Assembly (NCBI RefSeq): GCF_051401765.1
Contig: NC_135071.1
Coordinates: 10,952,961 to 11,016,960, forward strand
DNA length: 64,000 nt
Direction of reading: 5' to 3'
From: Calliopsis andreniformis
Taxonomy: Eukaryota > Arthropoda > Insecta > Hymenoptera > Andrenidae
In this document: positions 51,101 to 64,000 of the stretch, one piece after another
Position numbering within the stretch: position 1 is the first letter of the stretch
How the letters are laid out: each line of letters opens with the position of its first letter
Program-made: the position numbers and the translations under genes
Notes under the pieces: model-generated
Databases searched by the model: none
Told to the model about the DNA's origin: nothing
Seen by the model: the letters and a program-made list of their open reading frames with translations, nothing else

Positions 51101-53429
51101 ACAGACTTTCGGAAGACCAAATCCTTATATGTACGAGATTATAAAAGTTACCTCAGAACATTGTCACATGTGTACCTAGCATTACGAAAGAGCCCTTAAA
51201 TTTTCGTCCTCCTGTAGCAGAACATTCTGCATTTTTTATCTATAAGTAGGCATTACCCCTTAAGAACAGCTATTTCAGTGTCCTACTAATAGACACAAAG
51301 TAGTCAATATTAATTTATGAAAGGTGCAAATAAATAGACTGCTACTAAACAAATTACCAAGAAAAATAGATGAATTTCTAAGACAAGCATCATTAACCCC
51401 TGGGCATGCAATTAAATTTAAAAAAAAACCTTCACCTAAACACTATTTAACATCCTACGAATTTTGTCACCCACAGTGGTCACGGAAACCACAATTTGCA
51501 TCTTTTCAGAGCTACAGTACTCTCATAAAACGAATAGGTTTTTAACCCACACAATATTAAGTTCTTCCAAAAGTATTTCCCTTATGAGTACCACAGTCAA
51601 AGAATTATACTATCATGAATTTCTACAGAAAACAAACCAAAACCAGCAAAGCATCCCACGTTTAATTAGAGACCTCACTTAAAATTAGGACCAGCGTGCA
51701 GCATGTTAAACATTCCCAGCAAACACAGTTCTTCGAGCCTCAGACACCAGTCGCCAGAGGTCGAAAAATGATTTGCCTTTGTTCCAGCATCGCGTTACCT
51801 CCTGGTCTAAAAATTTCCCAGCATTTCCGACATTCCCTGCATAACCTTAACGCCCCTTCATCCGTACGCCTTGCCAGTCGGCTGATAGCGCGGCATTAAC
51901 GTTAAAACTGGAAGTGGCTGTACCTAAGCAACAAGAAGCTCCCTGGCGCGGGCTTGCTGGGGCTGTTTTGTTGGCTTTGAACTGCAGAATATACTCCTGA
52001 ATTTTCTGACAATGTTTCAAACACGTCAGGTCGGCGAGGGCGCGCGCATCGTGCCGCATTAAGCAACGTAATTCTCATTAATTACGTTCCCGCAAGCTAG
52101 CGATCCCACAACGTTTAACTAATCGGGGAACTGGCTCGAAAGCGCGGGCCCAACCAAGCTTCTCGCAAAGCCCTTATTTGTTTCCTTCGAATTAATAATT
52201 CATACTTACACGTGTTACTAGCTACGCTTCAACGACTGTGCCGACCGTCGCGTCGCCACCTTGGCGCAATTAGCGACTTACGCGGGTTCGGTGGGCGTGT
52301 CATCACGTTTCTGTACCTGCCCCCATGGTCTGACCGCAGAGGGTGAAATTAATTGACGGGAACAGAGCTCAAGTTTTGCTCTGCCGACGGGAAGTACGCA
52401 GTGATTGCTTTGTGCTCCAGATGGTCGGTTCTCTGTCTTTGAACAGCTGAAGCTGGGCTTCCACCGACGAACAGTTCAGGAATACTGTCCCTCCAGAGAC
52501 GCAGTTCGCTAACGTTTTATCACCCTTACGCAGAGCTAGGGAAAATGACAGTTTCGAATAGAACACTGTAAGTAAGAAATATTTCTATTTCTTCGTACAA
52601 TATAGGACATTGCAAAGAAAATATTTTTTTGAGACAATTGTGAGCTATGATATAAATAATACTTCAAATAGTTGTTTCAATATTACACTTATAGAAGTAG
52701 TATCTTAAGTAACTATTCCATTTGTTATGCATGAAGATACGATTTCATTAGAAAGTAACCTATTTGAAGCAATTTTGAAGTAGTAATAGTGAAATATGAG
52801 GAAAAGCAAGATGGACTGAGAAGAAATGAACATGGTAGGGAAAGAAAAAGATAGCATATGAGAAAGAGCGAAACTGAGTGAGAAGAATGTCCGTAGATAT
52901 GCGTTCACTTGTTTTACGAAATAAATATTTCATTTTCAATGAGTACGATACCTAACCACGTGTAGGTACTTGAGTGAAAATAGTTCAATGTCGTGTATCT
53001 GGAATAGAGAAATATTTCAACTGCCACTCCTATAATATGTGCTTGGAGTGCAGTTACTATTAAAAATAGTCTAGCGAAATAGTATTTGTTGGGGGAAATA
53101 TTTCAGTTGTCAGTATTTTTACTAATCAATTTCAAATATTCCCTAGCTCTGCTCTTATGGTGCATTTAGACTTAGACCAAGCGAACGAATGCTCGTTTTT
53201 CTTCTACCTTCAGTAATCTTCAGTGATGTATTAGGTTGCAGTTATAAGGGATACATTTTCTGACGAGTTGATGTTCTGACGAATATGTCTGCACTTATCT
53301 CGCTTGTACAGTAAAGACTTCGGTCATATTCCTCAGAATATCACTCAAAAAATGCATCCACTATAACCGTAGCCTTATGAATGAATAAAATCGATAACTG
53401 ACTGAAAGAATGTTCGTTCCAAAGCGACA

Positions 53430-53572
53430 CGAGCATTCATTCGCCTGGTTTGAACCCACCAACACTCGATATTTTCGCGAAAACTACAAACAGTATGCAA
53501 ATAGCTACGCGAATAGACGATTTTTAGGAAATTTAATCTGTATACTGTTCGCGAACAGTGTGCCAATAGTGG
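53430..53572 (-). repeat. GCGAAC-rich dispersed repeat, copy B (MITE-like)
   Basis: This is homologous, in inverted orientation, to 58356-58557. Shared blocks include actcgat, aaacagta, agacgattttta, aatttaat and the palindromic ctgttcgcgaacag. A match to its GCGAAC-type end also occurs inverted at 53167-53197 (accaagcgaacgaatgctcg against the inverse of cgagcattcattcgcctggt at 53430-53449). The full element may therefore span 53167 to 53572. The open frames across this region are side effects of the repeat. The superfamily is uncertain; the dense terminal inverted repeats suggest a non-autonomous DNA transposon. Confidence 0.55.
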
Positions 53573-56500
53573 TGGAGAGGTACTTTGAGGCGTATGTGTG
53601 CAAGGAGCATCCCAAAGTGCTGTGTGCCTGGGAAATAATTTTGCTTCACTGTTATTCGTAGGATTCGAATAATGCTTGCCTAGAGTGTGCTAGAATTTGT
53701 TTAAATTGACACATCGCTTCGGGAAAATAGCGTGTGTGACCATGCATATACGTACATAGTTGCCTATAAAAAGTATGCAAGCTGAAAAAGTTGTCAGTGA
53801 ATTTCCAGAATGTAGAACTTCAAAACGTCAGCCAGTTGGTAAGCTATCACTGCATCGACAAAATTTAACGGTTGTCCGAGAATATATATTATTTTTCCTC
53901 TGTTTTGATGTATTTGGATAGTACTTCCAAATAAATTGATTCGTTGTCAATATTATAATATAAAAAGCATAGTGTCAGCTGAGTCTGAAAAATAGTTTTA
54001 TTACATTTAATAACCGTGAATCTAAATATCACAATTTTAGTCATTGTGTAGCTATACTTATTACATGTAATTTAGAAGTAACAGATATAATATATAAGAA
54101 ACGTGAAACAAAATTAATGATTAATAAGAACATCATGATGGTGTAAACTGTGTTAATATTATTTCGTAATAGTATCGAAAATGCAAATATGGAGAAGGGA
54201 TGAAGACACCGCGCAGTTGAATGCCCGGATAGGATCAAAGCTGCACGGAGAATTTTTTGGACATTGCGATGAAAGAGTCAGGTCGAGCTAGATGGATCAC
54301 CGTAAAAAGAGACTGTCATATGAGGCAGACGATTCATCCTGATTTCCTTTGAATTTGATATCGAACGGGGATATAATATATAATAGTATATAAGGTGAGT
54401 TGTGCAAGTAGAGCAAATCTATGACTCGAACTAGAAAAAATGCCAGAGGAACAAGCTGAATCGCTTAAAGAGATCTGCTTTCCTATGATGCAAATGCCAC
54501 GATTGACTCACAGTAACTTCTTTTTTAAGTGTAATCTTATATTTGTTCGTCTTTTAAATAAATGGATCTTTTCTGCTACTCTTGTATTAGAGTATTAGTC
54601 TTAAATGACTAAATAATTAATGAGTCCTGGGGAGTTCTTAAATTGGTTGTGTAGACTTACTCAAGCTACGCAATTCGGTAATATAGATGCAGACGCAGTT
54701 ATCAAATGTTTTTCGTCTATTATATTTCTTTATATGCAGAAAAGAAGGAAGGTGTAACTTTTAGTTACATGATTCGTTTTGTACAACTGATTATATGTAC
54801 CCATACAATCGTACCTACTTTGCTGCATCTATAAATCAATGATGCAATTTATAACAATTATAATTATAGTAATTATTACTCGCTTAATACTACTGTAAAA
54901 AGTCAGTTGCAGGTCAGAATCTAAAGTGCTGCCAAAAATGGATTGTAAAAAAAAAATACTAACCACCAATATTTATCAATTGCAATTTTCCAACTTTAGA
55001 ATTTTTATCCTACATTTTTTAATAAACTTCTACGAAAACGAGATTATGTACATTCCTTTGGGAAAAGCCAAATAGAAATTTAAAGCATGTTGCAAGGGTT
55101 CGTAAACAGAGAACGTATAGGATCAACGAAGCATAGATTGAAACGCGGCCTCTAATAAAAATGCAAAATGAACCGCAAACAGGGCGGAACTGACGATCAA
55201 TTTGTCCATTGAACGCTGTCGGACCGTTTCATTAGAAAATAATACATTGCATAAACCCAATCACCCATCGAAACTGTAGTGGCCATCATAACGGAACGCG
55301 AGCGTCGAATAGACAAAAGGAATGGGCTTCCTTTGGGAAGACGTGTCATTTTATCAAGCTAAGAAGGAAATTTCTGCTCGCTGAAACGTAAAAAAAAACT
55401 GAGTCGTGGAAAAGATAGTTTAAAGTAGACGTTACTTTAACTTTAGAAAGCCTCAAGTAGGTCAGAAATTTTCCAAAAACTTTTCAACAACTTAGTTTAT
55501 TTTCCGTAAAACTTATGAACACCTACAATCATTTCTGCCTGAAAGTAGATTTTCTATTATATTTCTTTAAACAGTGACAATACAGTAGTAACAGAAAATG
55601 AGCATGAATGTCAATTTGAAAGCGTACCTCGATGAATGCGCATAGTTCAGCTCTATTTCATTACAATAAATGAAATTTTGTTGCGTCTACTTCTATAGGT
55701 TGATTAACGAAGTAACAAAGTACTACTTAGACCTATTTTTTCAATGTACATTACTCTATTTATTTAATAACAAAAAAACTTAAAAGACGTAAATATGTTA
55801 CAATTCAAGCTTAAATCAATCTATCAGAGAATTTCGTTTCCTGGAAACAATTTACGTTAAGGATTTTGTCGATGATGAAATTGAGTTTAGAATTTGACCC
55901 TTGAGTTTCTCCAACAAACAGCTAGAAAGTTAGAATATCGCCCACCATGAATTACAATTTAAGCTATGCGAAGCGATTAGGACAAAAGCGATTAGCAAAT
56001 TGGGGTTGATCTTAAACCTTTCAGTAACTTGGGCCAGGGTTAATAGACCGTGTATCTTGGAGGAATTCAATAGTTACCGATGCTTCAGAGGATATTCCAA
56101 AGTATCCTCTTCCACGTTGAAAAGGTCGTGCTCCATGCTCATCTCGTATTAGCGTGGAGGGACATTAGCTGATGAGTAGCTCGGCAAAAGGAGACAAGGG
56201 TAAGGCAATGTATTTATATTCCCAACGTCGACGGAAACACACAAATGCATTAGCGCGTCGCAAACTAATGTTCTCGGGCTGATAACGTTACACTGTGAAT
56301 GACGTTCTATCGCGGAGCCATTATGTGATTCTACCTCTAATCTGTGGGCTTATATTCAGGTTCCCTCCAGTAGCTGATGGTTTAAACAGAGGTCGGTCAT
56401 TGTAGGGAAATAATTAGTCAGGAAAAGGGGAGAAATTTTAAATATGAATATATTCGCTTTGTCTTGTGGAAAAGCAAATAACGTAAACCGATTAAACACC

Positions 56501-58355
56501 GTATTTTTTCGCTATGAGCTCGATACTACTTTCACCACCTTCTTTGTTTTTTTTTTTTTGAAATATTACAATTCCTTTCAATTTCGCCTTTCACAAGCAC
56601 AAATTATTCAGTAGTGCGACTTTTTACATTTTGTGAAATTGTTTCTTTAGAACACAGTAATTCTAGATTAACAATGACAGAGAAATAGTATTCAGATTAT
56701 ATTATGAATGAAAACTTCTCTCGTATCTTCGCACCCTAAAAGAGTGCACTCAAAGAAGAAGAAATGCACTTTCGTTGCATTTGGGATAGAAGACATGCAC
56801 TTGGTGCATTTGTAGTCATTCGGAATTCAAACTCGAGTTTTCCTGAAAACCAAACCAGTCACCGAAAAAATGTGTACTATTTCCTTTCACCAGATTTATA
56901 ACTTACTGTGTTAAACAAAAGACCAATGAAAGCATATAAAATCGAAATTAAAATATCCCAAACAATTTTAACAGAATTACAAAAATAGTAACTACGTTCC
57001 AGTGACATTAGTTCCTATTTTTTTAAATTTATTATTCGCACTAACATTTGCATCTATAAATATTCAGTCCCTTTGATAAAATTCCAAATCACTAGAATTG
57101 TGGAAAATCTTTATCGCGATGCTTATTACCTCTATTATTTTGTTACCACACTCTCACTCCTTCTATCAGTGTAAAATCGAGCTAATGAGTTCCATAAACG
57201 AAAGTTTATTAAAACACGACATGAAAGCGGGCTTCACGAACCCGTCAACCCTATTTACGCCTCGAACGACGGAAGCTCGCTTAAAAGAATGCCACCCTCC
57301 GACATTAACTTCTCGGCGAATCACCTTATTAGAATACTAAATTACACCGCGGCAGCATAACAGCTGTTGCGTGAAGTGCCTTTCCCGGGAAGTAACGTCT
57401 CCCCGAAAAGAGCTGCTTCGAAGCATTTGCCCAGAAGAGAGAGAAAATGGCGCGGAAAATAAAGCCATTTGCAACCTCGGGAAAAATAAAAAGAGAACAA
57501 ATAGAAGACGGCTGCAAATCTTCGCAGGATTTCATTATGTCGGGCAGCGTGTTACAGGACGTGTAACGCTGGACATGAGCAAGCAATAATCCTGCAATTC
57601 TTCTTCCTTCGCATGAAATTCAGCGTGCGTGAGAAAAACGGACGAGCAGTCGGGGAAAACAGACAGGATTTCGAGAAATGTGTAACGCTTCCGCTGAACG
57701 TGGCCAGCCTCGCGGGATTTCGAAACGTTAATATCACGTGAAAAATTCGCCGTGCCAGGCGTAATTTTTGTGACGCGCCGCGAGGAGCGCTGGCTCTGGG
57801 GTAATTGCACAAAGGGACCGCGCGTGTCATCAATAATTTCAAAACTCACATCGAGCAACGGATAATGCGATTTTCGAGTTGGCTTATCCTGAAATACGTG
57901 CTCGTGTTTTTGGAATCTCCTCTCTTTCTGTGTTTTTTCCCCCTCCCTCCACGTGCCTCTCTTCAAAGTTGCAAACTTGAAGCTGGTCAAATAATGAAAC
58001 GAGGGAGTACAAAGTGAATGGGAAACGAAAAATTCATCCGTCTGTGAGCGCATGTAACTAAAAATGTTTTTCTAGCTTGCTCTCGATGCGAGCTAAACTA
58101 TACTAGCAGGAATTTTTTTCTCTAGAATTCGCGAATGTGTAATATTTTATGGTGAAATTCATTAGTGGTTTTGGTAAGAGAATGGTGGGGTTTTTTCTAG
58201 TCCGAGTGATGTGGGATAGCTTTTTAATGCCGATTTTGGGTGAAGAGATAGTGAAACAGCACAGTAAATGTAGGGCTTGACTTAATATTAGATTTTCTCG
58301 TTCTATGCTAATGTTGCTTGTTGAACTTTGTGATGGATGAATCTGTGACGTCTAA
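53573..58355. other. No gene seen
   Basis: GC-rich patches at about 55080-55330, 56040-56400 and 57180-58060. A 17-base poly-T run lies near 56548. A small ATG frame at 54440-54598 (52 codons) has no support beyond being open. Confidence 0.5.
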
Positions 58356-58557
58356 AGGTGTGCATACACTATGGTTTGCGAACTGTTCACGAACAGTAGA
58401 GAAATTAAATTTTTTAAAAATCGTCTGTTCGTGCATTTATTCGAGTACTGTTTATAGTGTTTGTGCAAAAATCGAGTAAGGGTGATAAAAAGTTTGCAAA
58501 CTGCGCGTAAACATTGTGTATGAACTGTGTTCATGAACTGTTCGCTCGTGTAGACCT
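58356..58557 (+). repeat. GCGAAC-rich dispersed repeat, copy A (MITE-like)
   Basis: The unit starts ggtgtgcatacactatgg and ends gttcgctcgtgtagacc. The two ends are imperfect inverted repeats centred on GCGAACwGTTC. It contains aactgttcacgaacagt near the left and tgaactgtgttcatgaactg near the right. It pairs with the inverted copy near 53.5 kb, which shows it is a dispersed family rather than a local palindrome. Confidence 0.55.
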
Positions 58558-61500
58558 AGCTTAATGCAAAGCAGTTTTTGTGCAACGAATTACCTCTTGT
58601 TTCCTGCTCAACCTCTTGACATGTAACTAAAAATTAAAAGGAATTTCCTGTGTACGTAAATAGATATCATTTAATTTCGTTCGATTCTTTATATAGGTAG
58701 ACATGATAAAAAAGGAATTAATTTATCATTCTAAATTTAAATTACTCTTATACTAAATAGACTACTAATGCTCACAATCTTAAGTACCTCTATAACTATT
58801 GTCTTCATTGGAATAAAACTTTAATACTAAGATACTTTAAAATGTCTTAAAGTTATATTAAAACACTGCTCACTCTAGTGTTACCAGGAACTAAATACGT
58901 TTACAATTCTAATAATACATACCTACATATAAATAAAAATTTTACTTTCTTATAGGTCTCTGAGGTGTCAGAAAATGTAACTAGTAATAAAATATAATCC
59001 TGTGATAATATAAAATACGTAGTATTTACAATTAAATTAGTATTAAAAGCCACCTGATTCAGGACAAAAAGGATTCATTTTAGAACTACCCACACGCCCT
59101 TTATTCCACAATTTGTCTCCACTCCTTTTCAACAGTATTCTCTAAAATCCACTAACGACACTTCATACATAACTTTCAACTGAATCCTAACTGAAGCAAG
59201 AAAGTGAACATAACAAGTTCACCACAAAGTTCCCACATCTTTCACATAGCTAATATCTAACAATGGATGTCGTAAGTCAATCCTCGCGACCATAAAACCA
59301 TAGAACAGAACCATATTTTCTTCTCGTCTTGCATTGTTCCAAAATGAAATTTAAAGAGACCCAAGGATGCGCAGCTTCCTGGATATAAACTTTGCAGGGG
59401 CATTTTCAGCTGAAAAGCTTCACCGCGATTCGCGTAAAGAACGCTACGTCACAGTACCCGCAAACTTCATCGTAAAATTATTAATTAAAACGTCAATTAC
59501 GCCCGCGAATGAATTATTCCGAGCACACTTCGACGTAGAAGGTGCACGCGCGCAACTTCTAGTCACGCACGTTGGCCCGTATCAAAGCTCAAAGAAACAA
59601 GTTCTATGAGAACGGAATGGCTGGCGAAGAGGAGAAGAACTGAGCATCACGTTGCTCGGATGTCTCTCGGCAAAGCGAGATAAAGCCTGGTAGTCGAGTT
59701 AACGGCGAAAGAATTTTTCCTCGGTGGTCTTTTTAGGAGACAAGGCTGTCACGGTTGCTGGCTGGGTCCAGTGATTGAGAACGTTCGTGGAATTTCTTCG
59801 GGAAGGTGAAAATGGTAATGATAATGAAGCACGGCGGCTGTTGAAGAGAAGGTGAAATGAGGTGGACGAGCTCTGACGGGAATGGAAATTAATATGCAAG
59901 AGCACGATGGAATTGAAGCATATTGTGACGTTTTATCGATTTAGAGTCCTCCTGACTCTGAAGAGTATTGACTGCTTGCGTAATTACGCGATGCCGATTT
60001 TTTGATGATTTATTTCAATTGGTTTCTTTGCAATGTTCCGTACTAATTGTTGTTTCCGTTTATCTTTCTCAGCTAGACTGATGCGGTTAAAATTCTCTTT
60101 ATTCTAGGAGAAACAAATGATTTGTTATAATAAATTGTCTGTGTCTACTTGAATAAGAAAATATCTTTAAATGAATGTAACTTTTCATAGTATTTTTAAA
60201 ATTTTGTCACGTTTTATATATTTACTTGTTGGAATTGTTAAAATTTCTTAGGATGGGTTTTTCAACGATGTAAGTGATAGAATTCTGTTTATCTTGCCAT
60301 GAAGAAATGTGAATATTTACCTTGCTGCGCTACTGCCTTGAAGTATTTACATACTCATGGCAATATGAGAAGTCATGTAAATCCATCATATAACAAGTTC
60401 ATCTGCTAACATATGTGTAGTTCTTAGATAATATGGTTTATTTGTTAGAATATTTTCTATTTTCAAGAAATGAAATATTACTTCCAACAATGAAAGAAAA
60501 ACTAGATTTTCTTCACAAGACAATTTTTATTAGCTGGAATGAGGCACAATGTCTTTGATATACACATAAAATAATTTATGTATCAATTTAATGTGTATAT
60601 ACACTCACGTTTTGTAATTATTAATATTGGTAACGTTACTTTCGAAGCCATGATAGAATCCATAAATGAAATAGAAGCAAAGTAAGCAGGCATTATTACG
60701 AAAATATAATTTACTTATTGGCACAATTATTAATTATGTCGGAACGTTCATTCTATGGTCGTTACGAATAATGAAATAAACGGAGCATATAATTTTCAAA
60801 TTCTACGCGATAGTTCATTTTGCTTGATTGAATAATGTGCTATTCCTCTCACACAATCAATACTCTACTACATTCTACCAATTTTAATAATCATATGCCT
60901 TTGTATTATAGTTTCCTGTGTTTCATATTACCCTGTTATAATGAAACTCGAATCGAAAAGTGGAACTGTCACAGAATTAGTTCATTAAAATTTAAATTAG
61001 TATACAACTTCTGAAATTAAAACAAATTTCTTAAAAATTGAAGAATCTCTAAAGTTGAATATCGCTTATAAATTATTACAAAAACTGTTGATACTTTTCC
61101 AGAATATTGGCGAAATCAGTTGCTATCTATCAAGTGAAAGTAACTGATTGATTAACACTAGACAAAGGTGTACACTTATTTCTACTCCATAAATTAAAAC
61201 CAATATCAGCGCTATTTTCAATATTTTCAAGTTACTCTATAGTAATACTTTCTGCGTTATTTCTGTTGTTTAAAACTAATCCCGAGAAAGTGGTTTAGTC
61301 TCTCTTTAATAACCCACATAATTCGAAAAGTAACTCGCTGCTGATGATCAGATCAGACGATCAGTCGTGCACGATAACATTATCTGTCGGAAGTTCTCGT
61401 ATATGTGCAACCATAGTCTATCTCTTCACACGCGCGTTACACGCTAGCAAAGGCTGTTCTGGTCCCGTTGTATCACGACTACACGGATTGGCGATTCCCC

Positions 61501-64000
61501 TGCGGCGAGCTACAAAGTTCGCAGGGTTTGTTGGCCCGAGGCGGCTGTCCGCAGTTTGTGAAATGATCGCCGCCAAGATCGAAGTGCAAAGATAAAAATG
61601 TTGCAGGGCAGATCGAACGAGAATATTGCGAATGTGCTTTCTATTTCGGTTCCTCTCTTCGCAACTATCAAATAGGTACTACTTCCGCGGGGAGTTGTTG
61701 ATCGAAAAATTCTACTCTTTTACGAGAATTCTATTGGGTTCATCGTGTGCTGAGTTTTCGAGTAATCTGAAATGGAATTTTTAGTACTTATACTTTGGAA
61801 TATGAATCATGTCCTTTCTTATAGCTTAGAATTTCTGTAATAGGTTTGCCAAAGTTGTAGAATAATAATGTGGTTGTAAAATTGGGGAAACTAATGTATT
61901 TATAGTTTTGGGGTATGCATAATTTTGCGGAAATTTAAATGAAACTTTTTTTTATAATTCTAAAATGAAGAAGTATGAAGATTTATTTTCTCGTAATTTG
62001 GATTCATTTTTCATCATTCCAGGACATCGTACGTATAAATAAATAGAATTAAGAGAAATACGGCACCATAAAAGTATTAATCCCTTCTCTACCTGCAGTA
62101 AATATTTTTCTTCAATTTTGGACTAATAATATACTCAAAGTTATTATCGAAATTTAATCCCATGATCGTAAATAACGAAACAGCATTAAAAATGTTAATA
62201 TATTCTCGTTATAAGCTCGTTACTACGTGGACAGTATTTTACAATGATTTCGAGCAAATATGCGCTACTTTCATGTTTTCCTACCCATATCTCTGACAGT
62301 ACAGAAATGAGCTACTAGCATGTGAACTGACCTCAGAAACTGCTTATGAACTCGTCGTCAGAATCGTGACTTATAACAAGGATACACTGCAATCCATAAA
62401 AGAGAAGTACACAGTTGGTATTGCAATGGTACCAGAAACTAATGTGCATCGAGAACGACATAGTAGACACGAAGGGGTTAGTATTCGAACTCGAAACTCC
62501 CTTCTCCTAGCAATCATTTCGCAGTTAATTCTCTTTCTTCTCTTCTTATATCATTTAAGTTAAATATTTTTGCAAATTTTGAAAATACAAAAATACTATC
62601 TTTACCTTACAAGTTGTTTTATTCTAAAGAAAAATTTGGAAAGAGGTTTGAAAACTTTGCGAAATTATTGTCTGCAAAAGTATCGATACTAGTTTTAGTT
62701 TTTTCAATGGAAATATTACTAAAACTATTATTGCATACATCTTGTGTATCTCGATAAACACATCTTAAAACGCACAATAAAAATATGCAGCTCTATTCAG
62801 AAATACAAATATACAATTAATACTCAAATCTTTGGAAATAATAATTCCATAAAATATAAAAAGTTACACATTCCACGGACACAGCAAAAGCAGCTCTTGA
62901 TAAATTTTACAATTTGCACAATAGGAAGAATATTTTAATTTAACAAAATGGTAATCTATTGAATGCTGTTAACAAACGCTAGAGTATTTACTCTTTTCTA
63001 GAAAAAGGCAAAAATTGGCAAACGATTTTGTTCTGAGTCTCTCGATTTTCGTCGAAGGGTTAAATGACCGTACAGTCAGTAAATCATTGGCCAACATATC
63101 CATGGTTCTCGAATGAAAAATTTCGCTGAGGGGTCACTGCTCCGTGTGTGCACGAGAGCTTTCGGCAGCGCCTCGGAAGAAAGTTAGGAGGCCTCGTTAA
63201 ACTGACGAAGGCCTTCGCTGGCTGCCGTCAGCGGGGCTAGTTATACGCGGCTTATAAACTTGGCAAACCGTAATCGGCTGTCACTAACTTGTCGGCCGTG
63301 CTGACGAGCCACTGATTCGTAAGTCAAACCTTCGCGGTCACGCGAGAGTGTCAGACGCTCCTCTATCGCGATCCAAGCGCAATATCCTCGAGGATCGATG
63401 CGTTCGTCTTGGGCGCGTTAGTATTTGATTTTCAGTTTTCTGATCGTTTCGCCTGCACCTGTTCACGTTCGAATCCTCTCGCGTCAGATGTGGAACAGGC
63501 ATGGGCGATACGTTCGAGCTTTACGTCTGTGATTTATGGAAGAGCTAATAGGCGTAGTAGGCAGAGGTTATAGGCTACTTTTAAGTTTTATCAATGTTGC
63601 TCAGTAATTGTTACTTAAAGTTGGATTTTCTTTGGAATTATGAATATAATAATTTTCTGTTAGGAGATACCATCAAACACAATTTTTTTTTTTATATCGA
63701 CTTCGCCTTATTTTTCATGTTTTTCATGGATACTATAAGGTACAACTAAAATAATGAGTTTTTCAGCTCTCCTGTAAGATTCCATTTTCGTCACGTTACG
63801 TGGTGTTTAAATGGGAATACTGATATGATGTTCCCTAAAACTAACAGAGGAGCAGTGTAAAAAGAAAGTCTAGATCATTAAGGATAGTTACAGGATGAGA
63901 TTGGAAGTATCTACACGAACTAGCCAATTATGTACTCCGAGATAGCTATCGTTAATCTCCCTTTGGATCTGTTCCAAACAGTATATTACAGTTATAGGTG
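58558..64000. other. No gene seen
   Basis: GC-rich patches at about 59340-59960, 61330-61700 and 63040-63560. The last contains a TATAAA at about 63251, but no initiator or coding exon could be matched to it. The rest is AT-rich. Confidence 0.5.

Larger units (their letters stand above)
45743..53166. other. No gene seen
   Basis: AT-rich, with GC-rich patches at about 45880-46280, 47180-47530, 48300-48620, 49500-49960 and 51690-52570. The low-complexity tracts listed are the only clear structures. Confidence 0.5.

Noticed and set aside
53375..53661. Open frames on both strands near 53.4-53.7 kb
   Set aside because: They run across the GCGAAC repeat, whose other copy at 58.4 kb gives a similar peptide. 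The similarity comes from the repeat and is not evidence of a gene.
57535..58053. 172-codon open frame (-)
   Set aside because: Several overlapping frames on both strands are open here because the patch is GC-rich. The translation is low in recognisable structure and has no motif.
63245..63300. TATAAA in a GC-rich patch, as a possible core promoter
   Set aside because: No convincing initiator at the right distance and no coding exon downstream within the window.
1..64000. CRISPR arrays, operons, prophage or plasmid features
   Set aside because: No regularly spaced identical repeats with unique spacers, no ribosome-binding-site-led gene clusters, and composition and splice signals are those of an animal genome.

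Overview
This window looks like a stretch of insect nuclear DNA. Hymenoptera (bee-like) is my best guess, from the AT-rich background broken by short CpG-rich islands and from the large number of decayed Tc1/mariner-type DNA transposons. The taxon is an inference, not something the sequence proves. There are no operons, CRISPR arrays, functional tRNAs or prokaryotic signals. Nearly all of the window reads as intron or intergenic sequence. Almost every open frame longer than 60 codons has no recognisable domain, no codon bias and no splice context, and I treat those as chance.

Two places look genuinely protein-coding. At 5226-5417 (+) a good start context opens a 64-codon first exon for a single-pass membrane protein: a basic N-terminus, then a long hydrophobic segment, ending at a consensus splice donor. 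The unusually GC-rich 3480-5225 in front of it is a candidate promoter and leader. At 39716-40373 (-) two coding stretches can be joined through an 81-base intron, keeping the frame, into about 185 codons. They end in a stop codon with AATAAA about 20 bases beyond. The upstream half has no usable start codon. I do not recognise the protein. No other exons of either gene could be identified.

The rest is an archive of mobile and repetitive DNA. From left to right it holds: an ACGTC-rich degenerate repeat (about 255-510); an internally deleted mariner with both TA duplications (13536-13921); a 146-bp MITE (22446-22591); just beyond it a large foldback element built of 43-44 bp units carrying the palindrome CGAGATATCTCG (22849-23278); a possible Tc1-like remnant (24795-25101); a Tc1-like MITE (25673-26019); and, 170 bases after that, a full-length but diverged 5S rRNA copy (26190-26310). 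Further on come a 30-bp degenerate minisatellite (29539-30195), a diverged duplication enclosing a terminal-inverted-repeat element (36680-37767), a second Tc1-like remnant (45495-45742), and two related copies of a GCGAAC-rich repeat in opposite orientation (about 53430 and 58356).

Nothing here amounts to a multi-gene system. The items most worth following are the unrecognised minus-strand gene near 40 kb, the palindromic foldback array at 22.8-23.3 kb, and the 5S-derived copy.
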